Below, in pieces: positions 9,950 to 18,984 of a DNA stretch of 64,000 nucleotides. The number at the start of each line of letters is the position of its first letter. Within the stretch, counting starts at the first letter, position 1. The notes below the pieces were generated by a model. That model saw nothing but the letters and a program-made list of their open reading frames with translations, had not been told where the DNA came from and made no database searches. Source of the stretch: Psococerastis gibbosa (lineage: Eukaryota; Arthropoda; Insecta; Psocodea; Psocidae); NCBI GenBank assembly GCA_963971405.1, contig OZ020485.1, positions 17,422,001-17,486,000 on the forward strand, given 5' to 3'. The translations under genes were made by a program, and so were the position numbers.

Positions 9950-10075
9950 GGTTGGCTCGTCCAGCCCGAGGGGACTTTTGGCCGCTGCCACTACACCACG
10001 CCACCTCGGACGATCTTCCGCCGCTCGCTTCCAATCTCGGGTGCCGGTGGCGTGCACATACATATGCGGGCGTAT
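9950..10075 (-). pseudogene. LINE 3' end fragment with (AAGTC)n tail
   Basis: The minus-strand frame reads DWKRAAEDRPRWRGVVAAAK, matching the D-W-x-x-R-x-x-D-R-x-x-W-R-x-x-V-x-x-A motif at the C-terminus of several non-LTR ORFs. It runs directly into the AAGTC microsatellite. Confidence 0.5.
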
Positions 10076-10079
10076 ACAT

Positions 10080-10664
10080 AAAATGATAAATTGTATAAAA
10101 TTAAATTTAAATACTTTAAAGTAACTTAAGTTTTTTACATTTAATAATTTACAAGGAATTATAACCAGCCCAACTGTGTTTCCACGTGCTAGGGCCGGTG
10201 CAAAGACATTCTTACAGAGAATTCTAGCTACTTTAATCTGAGGCTATTGTATTGCACAACAGCTGGGAAGCTGATGTTGCTCTACAACTCCCAGTCTCCC
10301 ATAACTAACTGGCTATAAATAAAACAAAAATTCAAATTTCCCGCCCCTTTTTTTCCTTTGTCCGTGAAGCTGACTCATCCTTTGTCAAGCTCCTTGTCTT
10401 AATGATACCCGCCTTAGTTTTGCGCGGAAAAAAAGCTCTATTATACGAGCGTCCTTGCTCTACGATTTTGCATATTTATGTAGGATGGTAAACTTGTTTC
10501 TTTGACATCAAGCATTGTATTACATCCATGTGCATAGTTCGTGCAGTTTTCCCCCCACAAATAAATGCATAAACCTAATGTTATTTACTGTATATTATTC
10601 TGTTAAGGACACTGGACTATTTTTATCGAAAAGTATCAAAGTAGCTGAGCTTCAGAGTAGGCCC
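10080..10664. other. Unassigned DNA
   Basis: AT-rich sequence with no supported feature. Confidence 0.5.
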
Positions 10665-10667
10665 TAA

Positions 10668-11050
10668 GGCGGGGTTTCCACCGACCTCTCATTGCAGAAA
10701 GCAAAGACATTGGTGTGGTAGCCGACATTCAAGACTTAGGCGGGTATTCCACCGACCCCTCATTGCAGAATGCAAATGACATTGACGGAAATTTTTGTTT
10801 AACTCTATGCCATAGTTAAAATTGATCAATGATCATAGAGTAAAATCACAAACAAACAAACTAAAATTGAAAAATGGCGTCATGGGATATGTTAAGTACA
10901 AACATTTTAATTTCTATAAAAAGAAAGTTCCGTCAATGTCATTTGCATTCGGCAATGAGAGGTCGGTGGAATACTCGCCTAAGTCTTGAATGTCTGCTAC
11001 CACGTCAATGTCTTTGCATTCTGCAATGAGAGGTCGGTGGAAACCCCGCC
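10668..11050. mobile_element. Modular inverted-repeat MITE (family 2), copy 1, 383 bp
   Basis: Ends are GGCGGGGTTTCC and its complement, with TAA directly outside both (10665-10667, 11051-11053), as in PIF/Harbinger elements. Each arm is made of two related modules: ccaccgacctctcattgcag occurs twice per arm, separated by ggtagc/ttcaagactta. The core carries atggcgtcatgggatatg and a TTGATCAATGATCA near-palindrome. No transposase is present. Relatives lie at 20987-21128, 39744-40123 and 57348-57654. Confidence 0.75.
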
Positions 11051-11054
11051 TAAT

Positions 11055-11340
11055 GCCTTATGATCTCAGACTCGGAGGCGATGATGCAAAAATCCCCAAT
11101 CTGTACCTCCTCGTGGTGAAGATGGAACTGCGTAATGGGGACCGAGTTTGAGCCGGGACAAACGAAGACACTATCTTTTCTGTGCAGGGCACTCTTTTGT
11201 CCTGGGGTTGGGAAACTAGCCTCGAAGGTGGAGGGATGCAGAATGCAAACCAATGCATTACAATTCCCTAATATAGCCATCATGACTAAGATTGCCATGA
11301 TCTTCGATAGAAGAGTAATTACATGAAGAAGAAGTACATA
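11055..11340 (+). pseudogene. LINE 3' end with RTE-like terminus
   Basis: A 63-codon frame (11135-11326) ends IAMIFDRRVIT, a stop and gaagaagaag. That terminus is shared with the minus-strand copy at 61365-61420 (TMMIFDRRGI). Upstream residues were not recognised. The MITE at 10668-11050 abuts its left side. Confidence 0.45.
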
Positions 11341-11417
11341 TTACACTTTTATACAACATAATACGCCAAATACAATTTTGTCGTATTTAAATGCCTCCAA
11401 TTTATTTAAATCGTTCT

Positions 11418-11540
11418 TAAAACTTATCCCTCGTGCGCCCAGGCGTTTTTTTGCTGTCAAGGTAAACTATTTTGTTGGCTAATAAAATGCTCACAGGCGC
11501 TGCAAAATTCTGCGAATGTTCGCACGGGGACTCTAGTACT
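11418..11540 (+). repeat. Dispersed repeat with copy at 51017-51085
   Basis: Shared blocks are cttatccctcgtgcgc and aattctgcgaatgttcg, in the same order and orientation at both loci. The class is unknown. Confidence 0.5.
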
Positions 11541-11624
11541 ATGCAGTATAACTTAAGTCGTTGAATATATAATATATTAGCTGAAATTTTTGCTTATCGC
11601 TGAAGGAAACAATACCAATCATGT

Positions 11625-11690
11625 TCGAAAATCCATGGGGTCACTGGCATTGGGCAACGTTCAATGGGCCACTATAGGTTGGTCTTTGTC
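11625..11690 (+). repeat. Dispersed repeat with copy at 34750-34805
   Basis: aaaatccatggggtc and caatgggccactata reappear in inverted orientation at 34750-34805. The surrounding 76-codon frame (11590-11820) shows no known domain. Confidence 0.45.
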
Positions 11691-11989
11691 TATAAAAGGC
11701 CATTTAAACACTTATAAAGGGGAAGTTCTGGGAGAGGAGGGGCAATTTATCTTTGCCTGTTATAAATCCTTGATTCGCTCCTGTTTGAACCCATACCTGT
11801 GCCTAAGAGAAAGATTATAATTTAATACAACCCGATATGGTTTCATGTATCAGTGAGAGATTACAATTGTGTTGTGTAGTATATCTTTCAAGGTTCAGAT
11901 AATGCATTTTTGCTTGAGATGTCTTCTTTTGCTTTTAGAAAGGCTATTAACCTGAATATGTCACTAGGTGCCATGGAATGGAATAGGAC

Positions 11990-12830
11990 TACTTTTTAGA
12001 GAAGGTACCATATAGAACCAACGCCCCTTAATTCTGCCGAAAATTAGTTTGACTGACCGTTCTCGTTGACGTCATCATTCTCTTGTTTTTCTTCTTCTTC
12101 TTCTGCTATATGAAATAGTCTCCTTTGCAACTTGGTAATATTTCTAACACATTATAATTTAAAGTAAAATATTACGAAAAAACACACAAAATTATGTCAC
12201 TGCCGGTTTCGAACAATCGTCATTGTCATCATCACTTGACAATATAATGATATCTTCTTCGAATACATTTAACTCATTCTACCTAACATAACCTACAATC
12301 GATCCTATCGCAATCTCTCTTGTAATCAGCGAATCGCTACTTTTGCTACTAATTCGGCAACAGCATATTCTTTAAATATATATTTTAGTAGCTGAATATT
12401 ATCACCATTGGGCTCACGAGAATAAACTGATATTTTAGTCTTCTTCGAAAACGTTTAACGCATTCTCCCTAACATAACCTACAAGCGGTCCTATCGCATT
12501 CTCCCTATACTTTTTAGAGAAGAGGACTCATGCCCCGTAATTCTACCAAAAAATCATTTAACTACTGTTCCCTTTGTCATCATCCTCAACTTGCTCTTCT
12601 TCATCCCCTTCTTCTTCATCTTCTTCTTCTTCTCTTGCTACTAATTCAACAACAGCATTTTCTTCATATATTTTAGTAGCTGAAGAACATCACAATTGCG
12701 CTCATGAGAATAAATTGATATTTTAGTCTTCTACGAAGACGTTTAACGTATTCTTCCTTACATAACCTACTAGTATCTCTATCGCAATCTCCCTAGCAAT
12801 CAGAGAATCGCTGTTACGGAGAAATCCCCC
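11990..12830. repeat. Scrambled local duplication (A-B-C-B'-A'-C'-B'')
   Basis: Three segment types recur. A carries ttctnccnaaa plus a (CTT)n block (12000-12120, 12508-12630). B carries gaatacatttaac and acataacctac (12250-12335, 12436-12505, 12726-12810). C carries cttgctactaattc to ttttagtagctgaa and gagaataaa (12335-12435, 12635-12725). Their order is permuted rather than simply tandem. The minus strand has short acidic open frames ending at matching places in A and A'. Confidence 0.65.
12558..12679 (-). CDS. Candidate acidic terminal exon (unrecognised)
   Basis: On the minus strand a splice-acceptor-like sequence (gatgttcttcag) is followed by about 40 open codons and a stop. The product starts TKIYEENAVVELVA and continues into a run of Glu/Asp, ending VEDDDKGNSS. 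The duplicate A segment (about 12040-12110) also encodes a Glu-rich stretch ending just before the equivalent stop (ENGQSN), although its C-equivalent is frameshifted. This may be a duplicated last exon or only low-complexity (GAA)n. No upstream exon was found and the function is unknown. Confidence 0.25.
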
Positions 12831-13145
12831 CCAGTGACGAATCAGAGAAAGCATTGTTAAACTGCAAGAATATCAGTCAGGGAAAACCTGAACACTTGAT
12901 AAATGATGGCTAAGCACCTTCATTCGCATGAAAGCTGCATTTATTCCTAGGTCACGATGCATAGCTCCAAGTTTTGGCCACGACTTTAATTCCATCACAT
13001 GGCGGGTCAAATATTACGCTATACGTTTTGACCTAGGCTAAGCTTGTCGTCCTATTGGTACCTGGTTCGTAACCTGTCATTCAAAAAAAGCAAACTGACT
13101 TGAGGCTACTCCTTTCTTTGCCGTGTCCAAATTCCGCATGATCTG
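12831..13145. other. Unassigned DNA
   Basis: No feature supported. It leads into a plus-strand RT fragment. Confidence 0.5.
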
Positions 13146-13149
13146 TCCA

Positions 13150-13335
13150 GAAAATATTTTAATCCAACTATACCACTCACTTTATGAATCTAGGTTAGCC
13201 TATGGTATCCAAGTGGAGGGTGGGACTTTCATCACAAATTTAAATTCACTCGTACCCAAAAATCCATTATTAGAACAATAGTTAGAATACCTAGGACCTG
13301 GCCATAATTCCCTCTCTTTGCGAATCTCGATCGGT
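13150..13335 (+). pseudogene. CR1/Jockey-type reverse transcriptase fragment
   Basis: The frame reads LYHSLYESRLAYGIQVEGG then TFITNLNSL. After a frameshift near 13245 it continues TRTQKSIIRTIVRIPR. This is the post-catalytic (thumb) segment of CR1/Jockey-type RT, with its S-x-L-x-Y-G-I and Q-K-x-I-I-R signatures. The frameshift and missing flanks show it is dead. Confidence 0.6.
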
Positions 13336-13689
13336 TTATTCCCGCTGCGGCACCTGTTCTGATACAAAACATTTTGCTCCATCAGTGGCGACATGGTACA
13401 GAGACCCAGACCAACAAACGCTATAAGAATTGAGCAACTTTTACTTTTACAAGACCTTACCACCAAAATCATAGCACCGAAATTATTTAACGTACTAGAT
13501 ATTTGTCAATAAATACATTTTCAAAATTCATCCGGAAATGGTTGATGAGATGAGAAGAGGTGGAATCCTTATTTGACATAGTGAACTAGACTTCGTTATG
13601 TTCAATTTTCCTTATATAAATTCTTATTCTTATTTTCGGTTAATTTTCCTTCATCTCAGGGAGAAGAGGTGTTGACTGACAGGTAAACC

Positions 13690-13815
13690 TGATAATAGTG
13701 TGGATGCCGAACCGCTTGGGGAACATAATAATAGTACAAGTAATAGTAAAAATGTCACACAATTGACTGACTGGCCGTCTGTTTGGGTGGATCCAACTTG
13801 GTATGGCCGTTTGCA
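13690..13815 (-). repeat. Repeat F fragments
   Basis: gtggatgccgaaccgcttgg and ggatccaacttggtatggc match two separated blocks of repeat F at 30700-30910. The middle is deleted or replaced. Confidence 0.4.
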
Positions 13816-13819
13816 GAAA

Positions 13820-15185
13820 AAATAAGTAAAAATAGGGTAAAAATAATAATAGTAATAATCCCTTCGCTGTACCTATGGCTTACATTGAGGTTAAACCATA
13901 AACTCATATAAAAACACTTTTTAAGCTGAACAATTTTATACGCGAGCCCTTATCTGAAATTGTGACGCAGGTAAAATAGGTACTCTATGTCAATTTCAAT
14001 AACATTAAATGCAATTACTATTAAAACAATAAACATTGGAAGGCATACATATTTACAATCATACAGTTCTCACGAATCCACCAGTGTACGTAGTTCTGAG
14101 AATTCTAGAAGCACGATTGTGTTACGATATCATCTGTGCTTCCTACGAGATTAATTGAACCTAAATCGTTTTTATCCAATAAAATAATGATTTTCATAAG
14201 ACATGAGCCCATTAGTTTTCCACCTACTTTAATAGTTTTGCGATATTAATGGGAGCTATTAATACGGAAATGGGTTCAGTTTAACAGGGTTTATTATTAC
14301 GGTTCGTGCCTATTGAAGATAATATGGTGTAGTGTATAATAGTTTAGAAGATACTCGCTGACTATAAATATTGGCCAGCCCTGGATCGCGATCGCCCCAA
14401 AATCTGTCAATTTTTGCTTTTTATTTAATTTACTATGCGATTTATAGAGGACTATTTTATACATAGTGTTGTAAGGATTTTTTTTTGTTTTGAGACGTAG
14501 TGGTTTTTCTGTGAAACTAGCTCTTCGTAGAGCATTCCTAGTTGAGTGCAAGAAATGGTTATATAGATATAGTCCTTACTCCATTATGTTAGAACAATAT
14601 TGATTTATAAGGCGCGGAAAAATTAAAAGTTACTATCGGACGTACAATAATAAAGAATAATAAGTAAAAGTAAGTGCCTGAGGTAAGAGTTAATTAATTG
14701 TAAACGCCAAAAGGTCTTAAATTAAATGGGTAAAAAGGCAGTTTTCATTCTTTCTTTCTATCCCAGCTTGTTTACAATTTTTTCCTTTGCTTCCTTAACG
14801 ATTACATGAACAAGGAGATGGTACCGAGCACAGGAGAGTGGGCAGAATCACGCAGCATTAACAGGGTTTTAGAAGGGACGTCACAAGATTTACAACCTTT
14901 CAGAATACCTAGGTAAACCCGATGGCCGTACTTGTACGATACAGGTTAGCAATTGTGCAGACTGTCTTTAACTAATGTTGGTATCGGAAAACTAGGCTAA
15001 ATATTCATGTTCTTAGCGTGGCAAAATATATTGCATGGAATAGGATGACATGGGTTCCTTTTACAACATCTTCTTATGCAGATGAGACTATTTATTTAAT
15101 CTAAAGGTTAACGGATACCGCATGCTATAGTACTTAGGTTTTGGCGAGGATTAAGTTGATGCAATTTAGCATTGTTACTGATGAA
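13820..15185. other. Unassigned DNA
   Basis: About 1.4 kb of AT-rich sequence. The 84-codon minus-strand frame at 14297-14551 has no recognisable domain. No repeat copy was matched within the window. Confidence 0.5.
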
Positions 15186-15189
15186 ATCG

Positions 15190-15241
15190 GACACCTCCAC
15201 TACACGTTTTTTGAACAAAGTCGAATGGCACAGGAAATATA
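15190..15241 (+). repeat. Repeat E fragment
   Basis: acctccactacacgtttttt and cacaggaaatat match the start of repeat E at 5530-5575. The match stops exactly at the mariner terminus, so the mariner appears inserted into it. Confidence 0.45.
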
Positions 15242-15520
15242 CAGGGTTTGTCCGGAATGAGTCTGATTTTTTTTAACCAAATTTATTGAACATACAAGTA
15301 ATACAACTTAATGATCTTCAAAATAAGACCCTTTCGCTTCAAAAATTTTTTGCCAACGTGATTCCCATGCTGTGCAAGCTCCCTGGAACTCCTCTGTCGG
15401 AATAATGTTCAGTAAGGTCGTCGTAGTAGCTTGGACGTTCTCCAAGGTGTCCAGATGATGTTCTTTGAGCTCCCAGCTCAAAGAGAAATTGCCTTCTTCG
15501 TAAAAGCTGAGGCAGTTCAC
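15242..15520 (-). pseudogene. mariner-type transposase C-terminus with terminal repeat
   Basis: The 70-codon minus-strand frame ends FQGACTAWESRWQKIFEAKG and a YFEDH terminus, characteristic of mariner-family transposases (F-x-x-x-x-x-x-W-x-x-R-W-x-K ... G-x-Y-F-E). Its stop (15308-15310) is followed by about 65 bp to the terminal sequence cagggtttgtccggaatgag at 15242, preceded by TA. The catalytic DDD region and the other terminus are missing, so it is a truncated dead copy. Confidence 0.75.
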
Positions 15521-15539
15521 AAAAAATATGTATTATTTG

Positions 15540-16200
15540 TAATTTTGGTATGGTTGGTAGGGAACTGGATACCCAAACTGAAAGTCTGAGGTTTGAGGCT
15601 CGAAATAAATAGAAACATTTTCCGCCTCACCTGGTTCATTATACCCTAGTGGACACCTTAACTTCACAGTTCGGGAAAAACGAATCCTGTATAGAGCAGT
15701 GGGCAAGAAAGGGGATCCTCAACAGTCTCTGAATATCTAGCTGCAGCCCTGTCTTCTGTTCAACAAACTTCATCAAATTATCCTTTAAAAAAACAGACAA
15801 TTATTTTAATTGTTCATATAACCTCGCAGCAGACACCATAAAACCTATAACTACCTCGTATGTTATGCATTACATATTTTAAAAAACTTGAACAACAAAT
15901 GTAGCATATGTCGAGCTCTGAAAATATTACCTCTAAAAGCGCAAATTTTTTAGTGATATAAAATGCATTAAATTGCATTTATAGCACTTGCTTTTAATTA
16001 TGGTGTATTCTTTACTGAAATCGTTGGGACGGAGCCCCCCAGAATGTGGATGACCTTGAATTTAGTTCATTTAGCAGTAGTACCTGTAAAAGTTATCGGT
16101 ATTTAGTGAGTTAAAATGCATTGTTTAATGTATTTAATTGCAGTTATTAAAAAAATTAAGCCTAATTACAATTTATTATTATTAATATTGGAAAACTGAG
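15540..16200. other. Unassigned DNA
   Basis: gtctgaggtttgaggctcg near 15583 is weakly B-box-like, but no tRNA fold was found. Otherwise there is no feature. Confidence 0.45.
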
Positions 16201-16209
16201 TATGGACCT

Positions 16210-16465
16210 GAAGATGCAAGAAGCGAGGTTGCTTAGCCTTTTTTCTCCTGAGGTCACAATCTCAACAATTGGTTGGCAGCGATTCCCTGCATATCATCCT
16301 CCAGCTCTCTCGGTCCTGCGCCTTCCTCTTCAGCTCTTGGTACGGTCAAGATCCTGCGTCCTCCTTCAGTTGATCCATGAATTTCTTCTTCGGCCGCCCT
16401 CTTCTATTGGTTCCTTACACTGTGCCCTCAATGTTGGTGTGTACCAGATTTTCGTCGCTTAGTAG
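16210..16465 (-). pseudogene. RTE-like LINE 3' end
   Basis: The minus strand reads DENLVHTNIEGTV, a stop, GTNRRGRPKKKFMDQLKEDA and a QELKRKAQDRESW segment. It is a near copy of the fragment at 40895-41155. An in-frame stop in the middle marks it as dead. It lies about 340 bp upstream of the candidate host exon and on the opposite strand. Confidence 0.7.
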
Positions 16466-16527
16466 AGTCCACTGTATATTCCTATTATTGCATCGCCTAA
16501 CTTTAGTTAAAACGTTATAGGTGTGGA

Positions 16528-16625
16528 AATGAAATTTCACAGGAAATGTCGAAATTGGTAGAAAGAAGAAATGTTCCTGTAAATAGCATGTAGCCGTCAC
16601 CAACATGGATTGGTCACAGTTATAC
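16528..16625 (+). repeat. Repeat E fragment
   Basis: aaatttcacaggaaatgtcg, agaaatgttcctgtaaa and gtagccgtcaccaacat match internal repeat E blocks (compare 37640-37710). Confidence 0.5.
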
Positions 16626-16802
16626 ATGGAATAGCATATTCACAGAGATGCCTATACCCCTACCGTTGACAATAAAGGAAAAGCGGTCACATCCTCCACC
16701 TTCCATAACTGCATTCTGCAGATGGATTTAAATCCACATAGCTGAATATATTTGATTCTTTTAATCAAGCATACATTTTCAAATTGATTTCATTTGTTTC
16801 AG

Positions 16803-17398
16803 GTGCGTTAGTGACCAGGATGATACCCTTCAGGTTGTAAAAGCTCTGGACACTCCTTCAGAGACGAGTGTTCTTGAGGCAAAATCTACATCAGAAAATT
16901 GCAGTGCTACCCTCGACTTCTTGAATGAAGAAAGGCAGCTGAGCTCGTCGCAACTGTGCAGTTCGGTGGTTGCAAGAGATTCGTGTGGGTTGGTTGGTGA
17001 TTGTGGACAAGGAAGTGCGAAAGTTGGTGAACTTGTGGTAACGAAGGGGGTTAAAGGAGAAGTGACGATACAGGATGATGGAGTTGAAGGAGTAGTGAGG
17101 GTAAATGACAGTTATGTTGAAGAAGTAAGGGTAAAGAAAGGGGATTTTGATAGAGAAATGGTGGTAAATCACGTCGAATTTGTGGGAGAAGTAGTGAAAA
17201 TGAACGGTGATGTTGAAGGAGACGTGAGAGAAAGAAAGTGTGATGTTGAAGAAGAAGTTGTGGTAAAGGATAGTGAAGTAATTTTGAAGAACGGTGATAT
17301 TGAGCGAAAAACAGATGATTTGAATGAAGAATCGTCGTTTGTTGAGGATGAAGTTGATATTTTTGCTGAGGATGTAGAGAATGTTACAGCTTTAGAAG
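16803..17398 (+). CDS. Candidate internal exon of an unidentified acidic repeat protein
   Basis: The segment is open throughout in one frame. On the left it is bounded by a pyrimidine-rich 3' splice site (gatttcatttgtttcag, AG at 16801-16802), on the right by a consensus donor (gaag/gtaagt, GT at 17399-17400). Entry is after one leftover base and exit after the first base of a codon, giving 198 whole codons. The start reads CVSDQDDTLQVVKALDTPS; the later half has a repeat of about 11 residues, roughly V-x-V-K-x-x-D-V-E-x-E (examples VRVKKGDFDRE, VVKMNGDVEG). The product is strongly acidic, Val- and Glu-rich and probably disordered. There is no signal peptide, membrane segment or known domain. 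The coding strand is purine-rich in the repeat. No partner exon was recognised, so the gene is unnamed. A TTG-initiated frame that reads through the donor to 17466 is less likely, because the extension turns hydrophobic only past the donor. Confidence 0.55.
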
Positions 17399-17474
17399 GT
17401 AAGTTGCAAATTTGGACTTTTATGTTATTATTATTTTGGAGTTGTAGCCCGATATTTTCACTGTAATAATGCAC

Positions 17475-18235
17475 TAAAGTGGGGTGTAATACAATACAAG
17501 CGGTCAGTCTTCAATGTAAATATAACCGATTTATATTTTTGGCCATTGGCAAACTGTTACACGTCCCCGAATTCAACTGACACCGGCTACAAGCGATGAT
17601 GTTCATGCTGAGCTGAGACACTACACCATTGACACAAGAAAGGGAAAAAGGGACTTTGTACCTCAAACTGTAGTTGTTATGTGTCAACATAGCGTATGTC
17701 ATATACGATATTGAGAGTTGTAACCGACATATTAATACAAAATTTAAAAAAATCTGAACAAATAAGCCACCGAAAGGAACGACCTTAAGACCTACAAAAA
17801 GGGTGCTTCACCTTGTAACATACCTGAAGTCCTAAACCCAATATATAAGGTCGCCAAATATAAATAAAATCGCCACGTTGTCCACGTTGATAAGAGGCTT
17901 TAGCCATAATAAATACTATGCACCGATGGGCATTGCGAAATGTCCCATTTGAATGCATTTCTGCCACGACTTGTGGTACTATATTTAGGTACTTAGGCCA
18001 ATGTTTATTTACTGTATCGCATGCGTCCTTGCTCTCAATACATTTTGCACATGTCACCACGCTTTATGGAAAATAGGGAGAGAGCCGACAAATTTTGTAT
18101 TTAGTGAGTAGCTAGCTGACAGTTGTCTATTTTTTATTTTATTTGTCTATATTTTTTTAAAGAAGATAGGGGTTCTAGGGAGATCTTGAATTTATTTATT
18201 TCTCGGCCTAAAGCCGGCCCTAGCCGGCCGCCTTA
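17475..18235. other. Unassigned DNA, possibly intron
   Basis: If the exon call is right, this begins the downstream intron. A block near 17560-17640 (caccggctacaagcgatga) resembles repeat H at 34848-34995 in its first part. Confidence 0.4.
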
Positions 18236-18239
18236 CCAA

Positions 18240-18440
18240 TTTGAATCCAGCGGACCAGAGCAGGTTCAAAGATGCAGATAACTTGGTAGTGTGCACAGTG
18301 CCGGTAGGGAAACATGGTAGGACTTGTCCTGGTCACCTCCGAACTAATCGTGTGCCTTCACTGTGTTTCTCAAGTGGTTCGGAATCCACTATAATCAGGA
18401 GGTCCCCTGTCCTATGGGCCCACACCGTGGCCTGGGACGG
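18240..18440 (-). repeat. Repeat F copy
   Basis: Reverse-complement match to 30680-30905: shared landmarks are agagcaggttcaaag, gtgcacagtgccgg, catggtaggacttgtcctgg and ggaatccactataatcagg. Another copy is at 50640-50870 (also minus) and fragments are at 13690-13815 and 36370-36420. It is likely a retroelement 3' untranslated region; the family is unassigned. Confidence 0.6.
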
Positions 18441-18480
18441 TGTCCTACCATACTACTACTAAAGCCGGCCCTAGAGGTTC

Positions 18481-18726
18481 ACAAAAATGCTCTTTGAACA
18501 TGAAAATATTTAAACTGGTGAAAACACAATAGATTTTGTCTTGTGAACAATCGTTAATTCATAAAAATCGATTTAAAAAAAGTCCTACTTCTGGAATGCG
18601 TCGTCTGTTTCTTCCTGTTAGATTATCTTATTTTATAGATTAGCAATAGTTAAATATTAAAAAAAAAATGTATTGTGTATTGTCACAGTTTATGTCTTTT
18701 AGTAGATGTTCAAAGAGCGATTTTGC
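18481..18726. mobile_element. Inverted-repeat element (possible MITE)
   Basis: The left arm acaaaaatgctctttgaaca (18481) pairs with the right arm atgttcaaagagcgattttg (from 18706). The body is AT-rich and non-coding. I could not define the TSD, and no second copy was noticed in the window. Confidence 0.45.
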
Positions 18727-18784
18727 CAATATAGCTACTGTGGAACGAGAATTTAATTATAAATAAATAATTAAATATTGACTT

Positions 18785-18979
18785 TTTTGTTCTATCACTA
18801 AGCCAACCTAGCGGAGTTAGGGCTATAAAGCCCACTCTAACACTCAACTAGGAAGGCCCGGGACCACCTGCTTTACATGCCCTCCGAATAATGACCAGAA
18901 AATTTAGGAAAGTTGGACTCGAAGCAACAACCTTTCGGGTGAAAGTAGGAGTCCGTACCACTACTCTACATGTCTTGAC
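18785..18979 (-). repeat. SINE-A copy, near full length
   Basis: On the minus strand: a head with TAGAGTAGTGGTACGGAC (A-box-like) and TTGCTTCGAGTCCAAC (B box), then TTCGGAGGGCATGTAAAGC, a GGTCCCGGGCCTTCC block, and an end TAGGTTGGCTTAG followed by an A/T-rich tail. It is the best-preserved copy in the window. Confidence 0.75.
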
Positions 18980-18984
18980 TCTAC

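Noticed and set aside
12280-12300. Interstitial telomeric repeat (CCTAA)n
   Set aside because: acctaacataacct contains only one or two imperfect units at each of three places in a local duplication.
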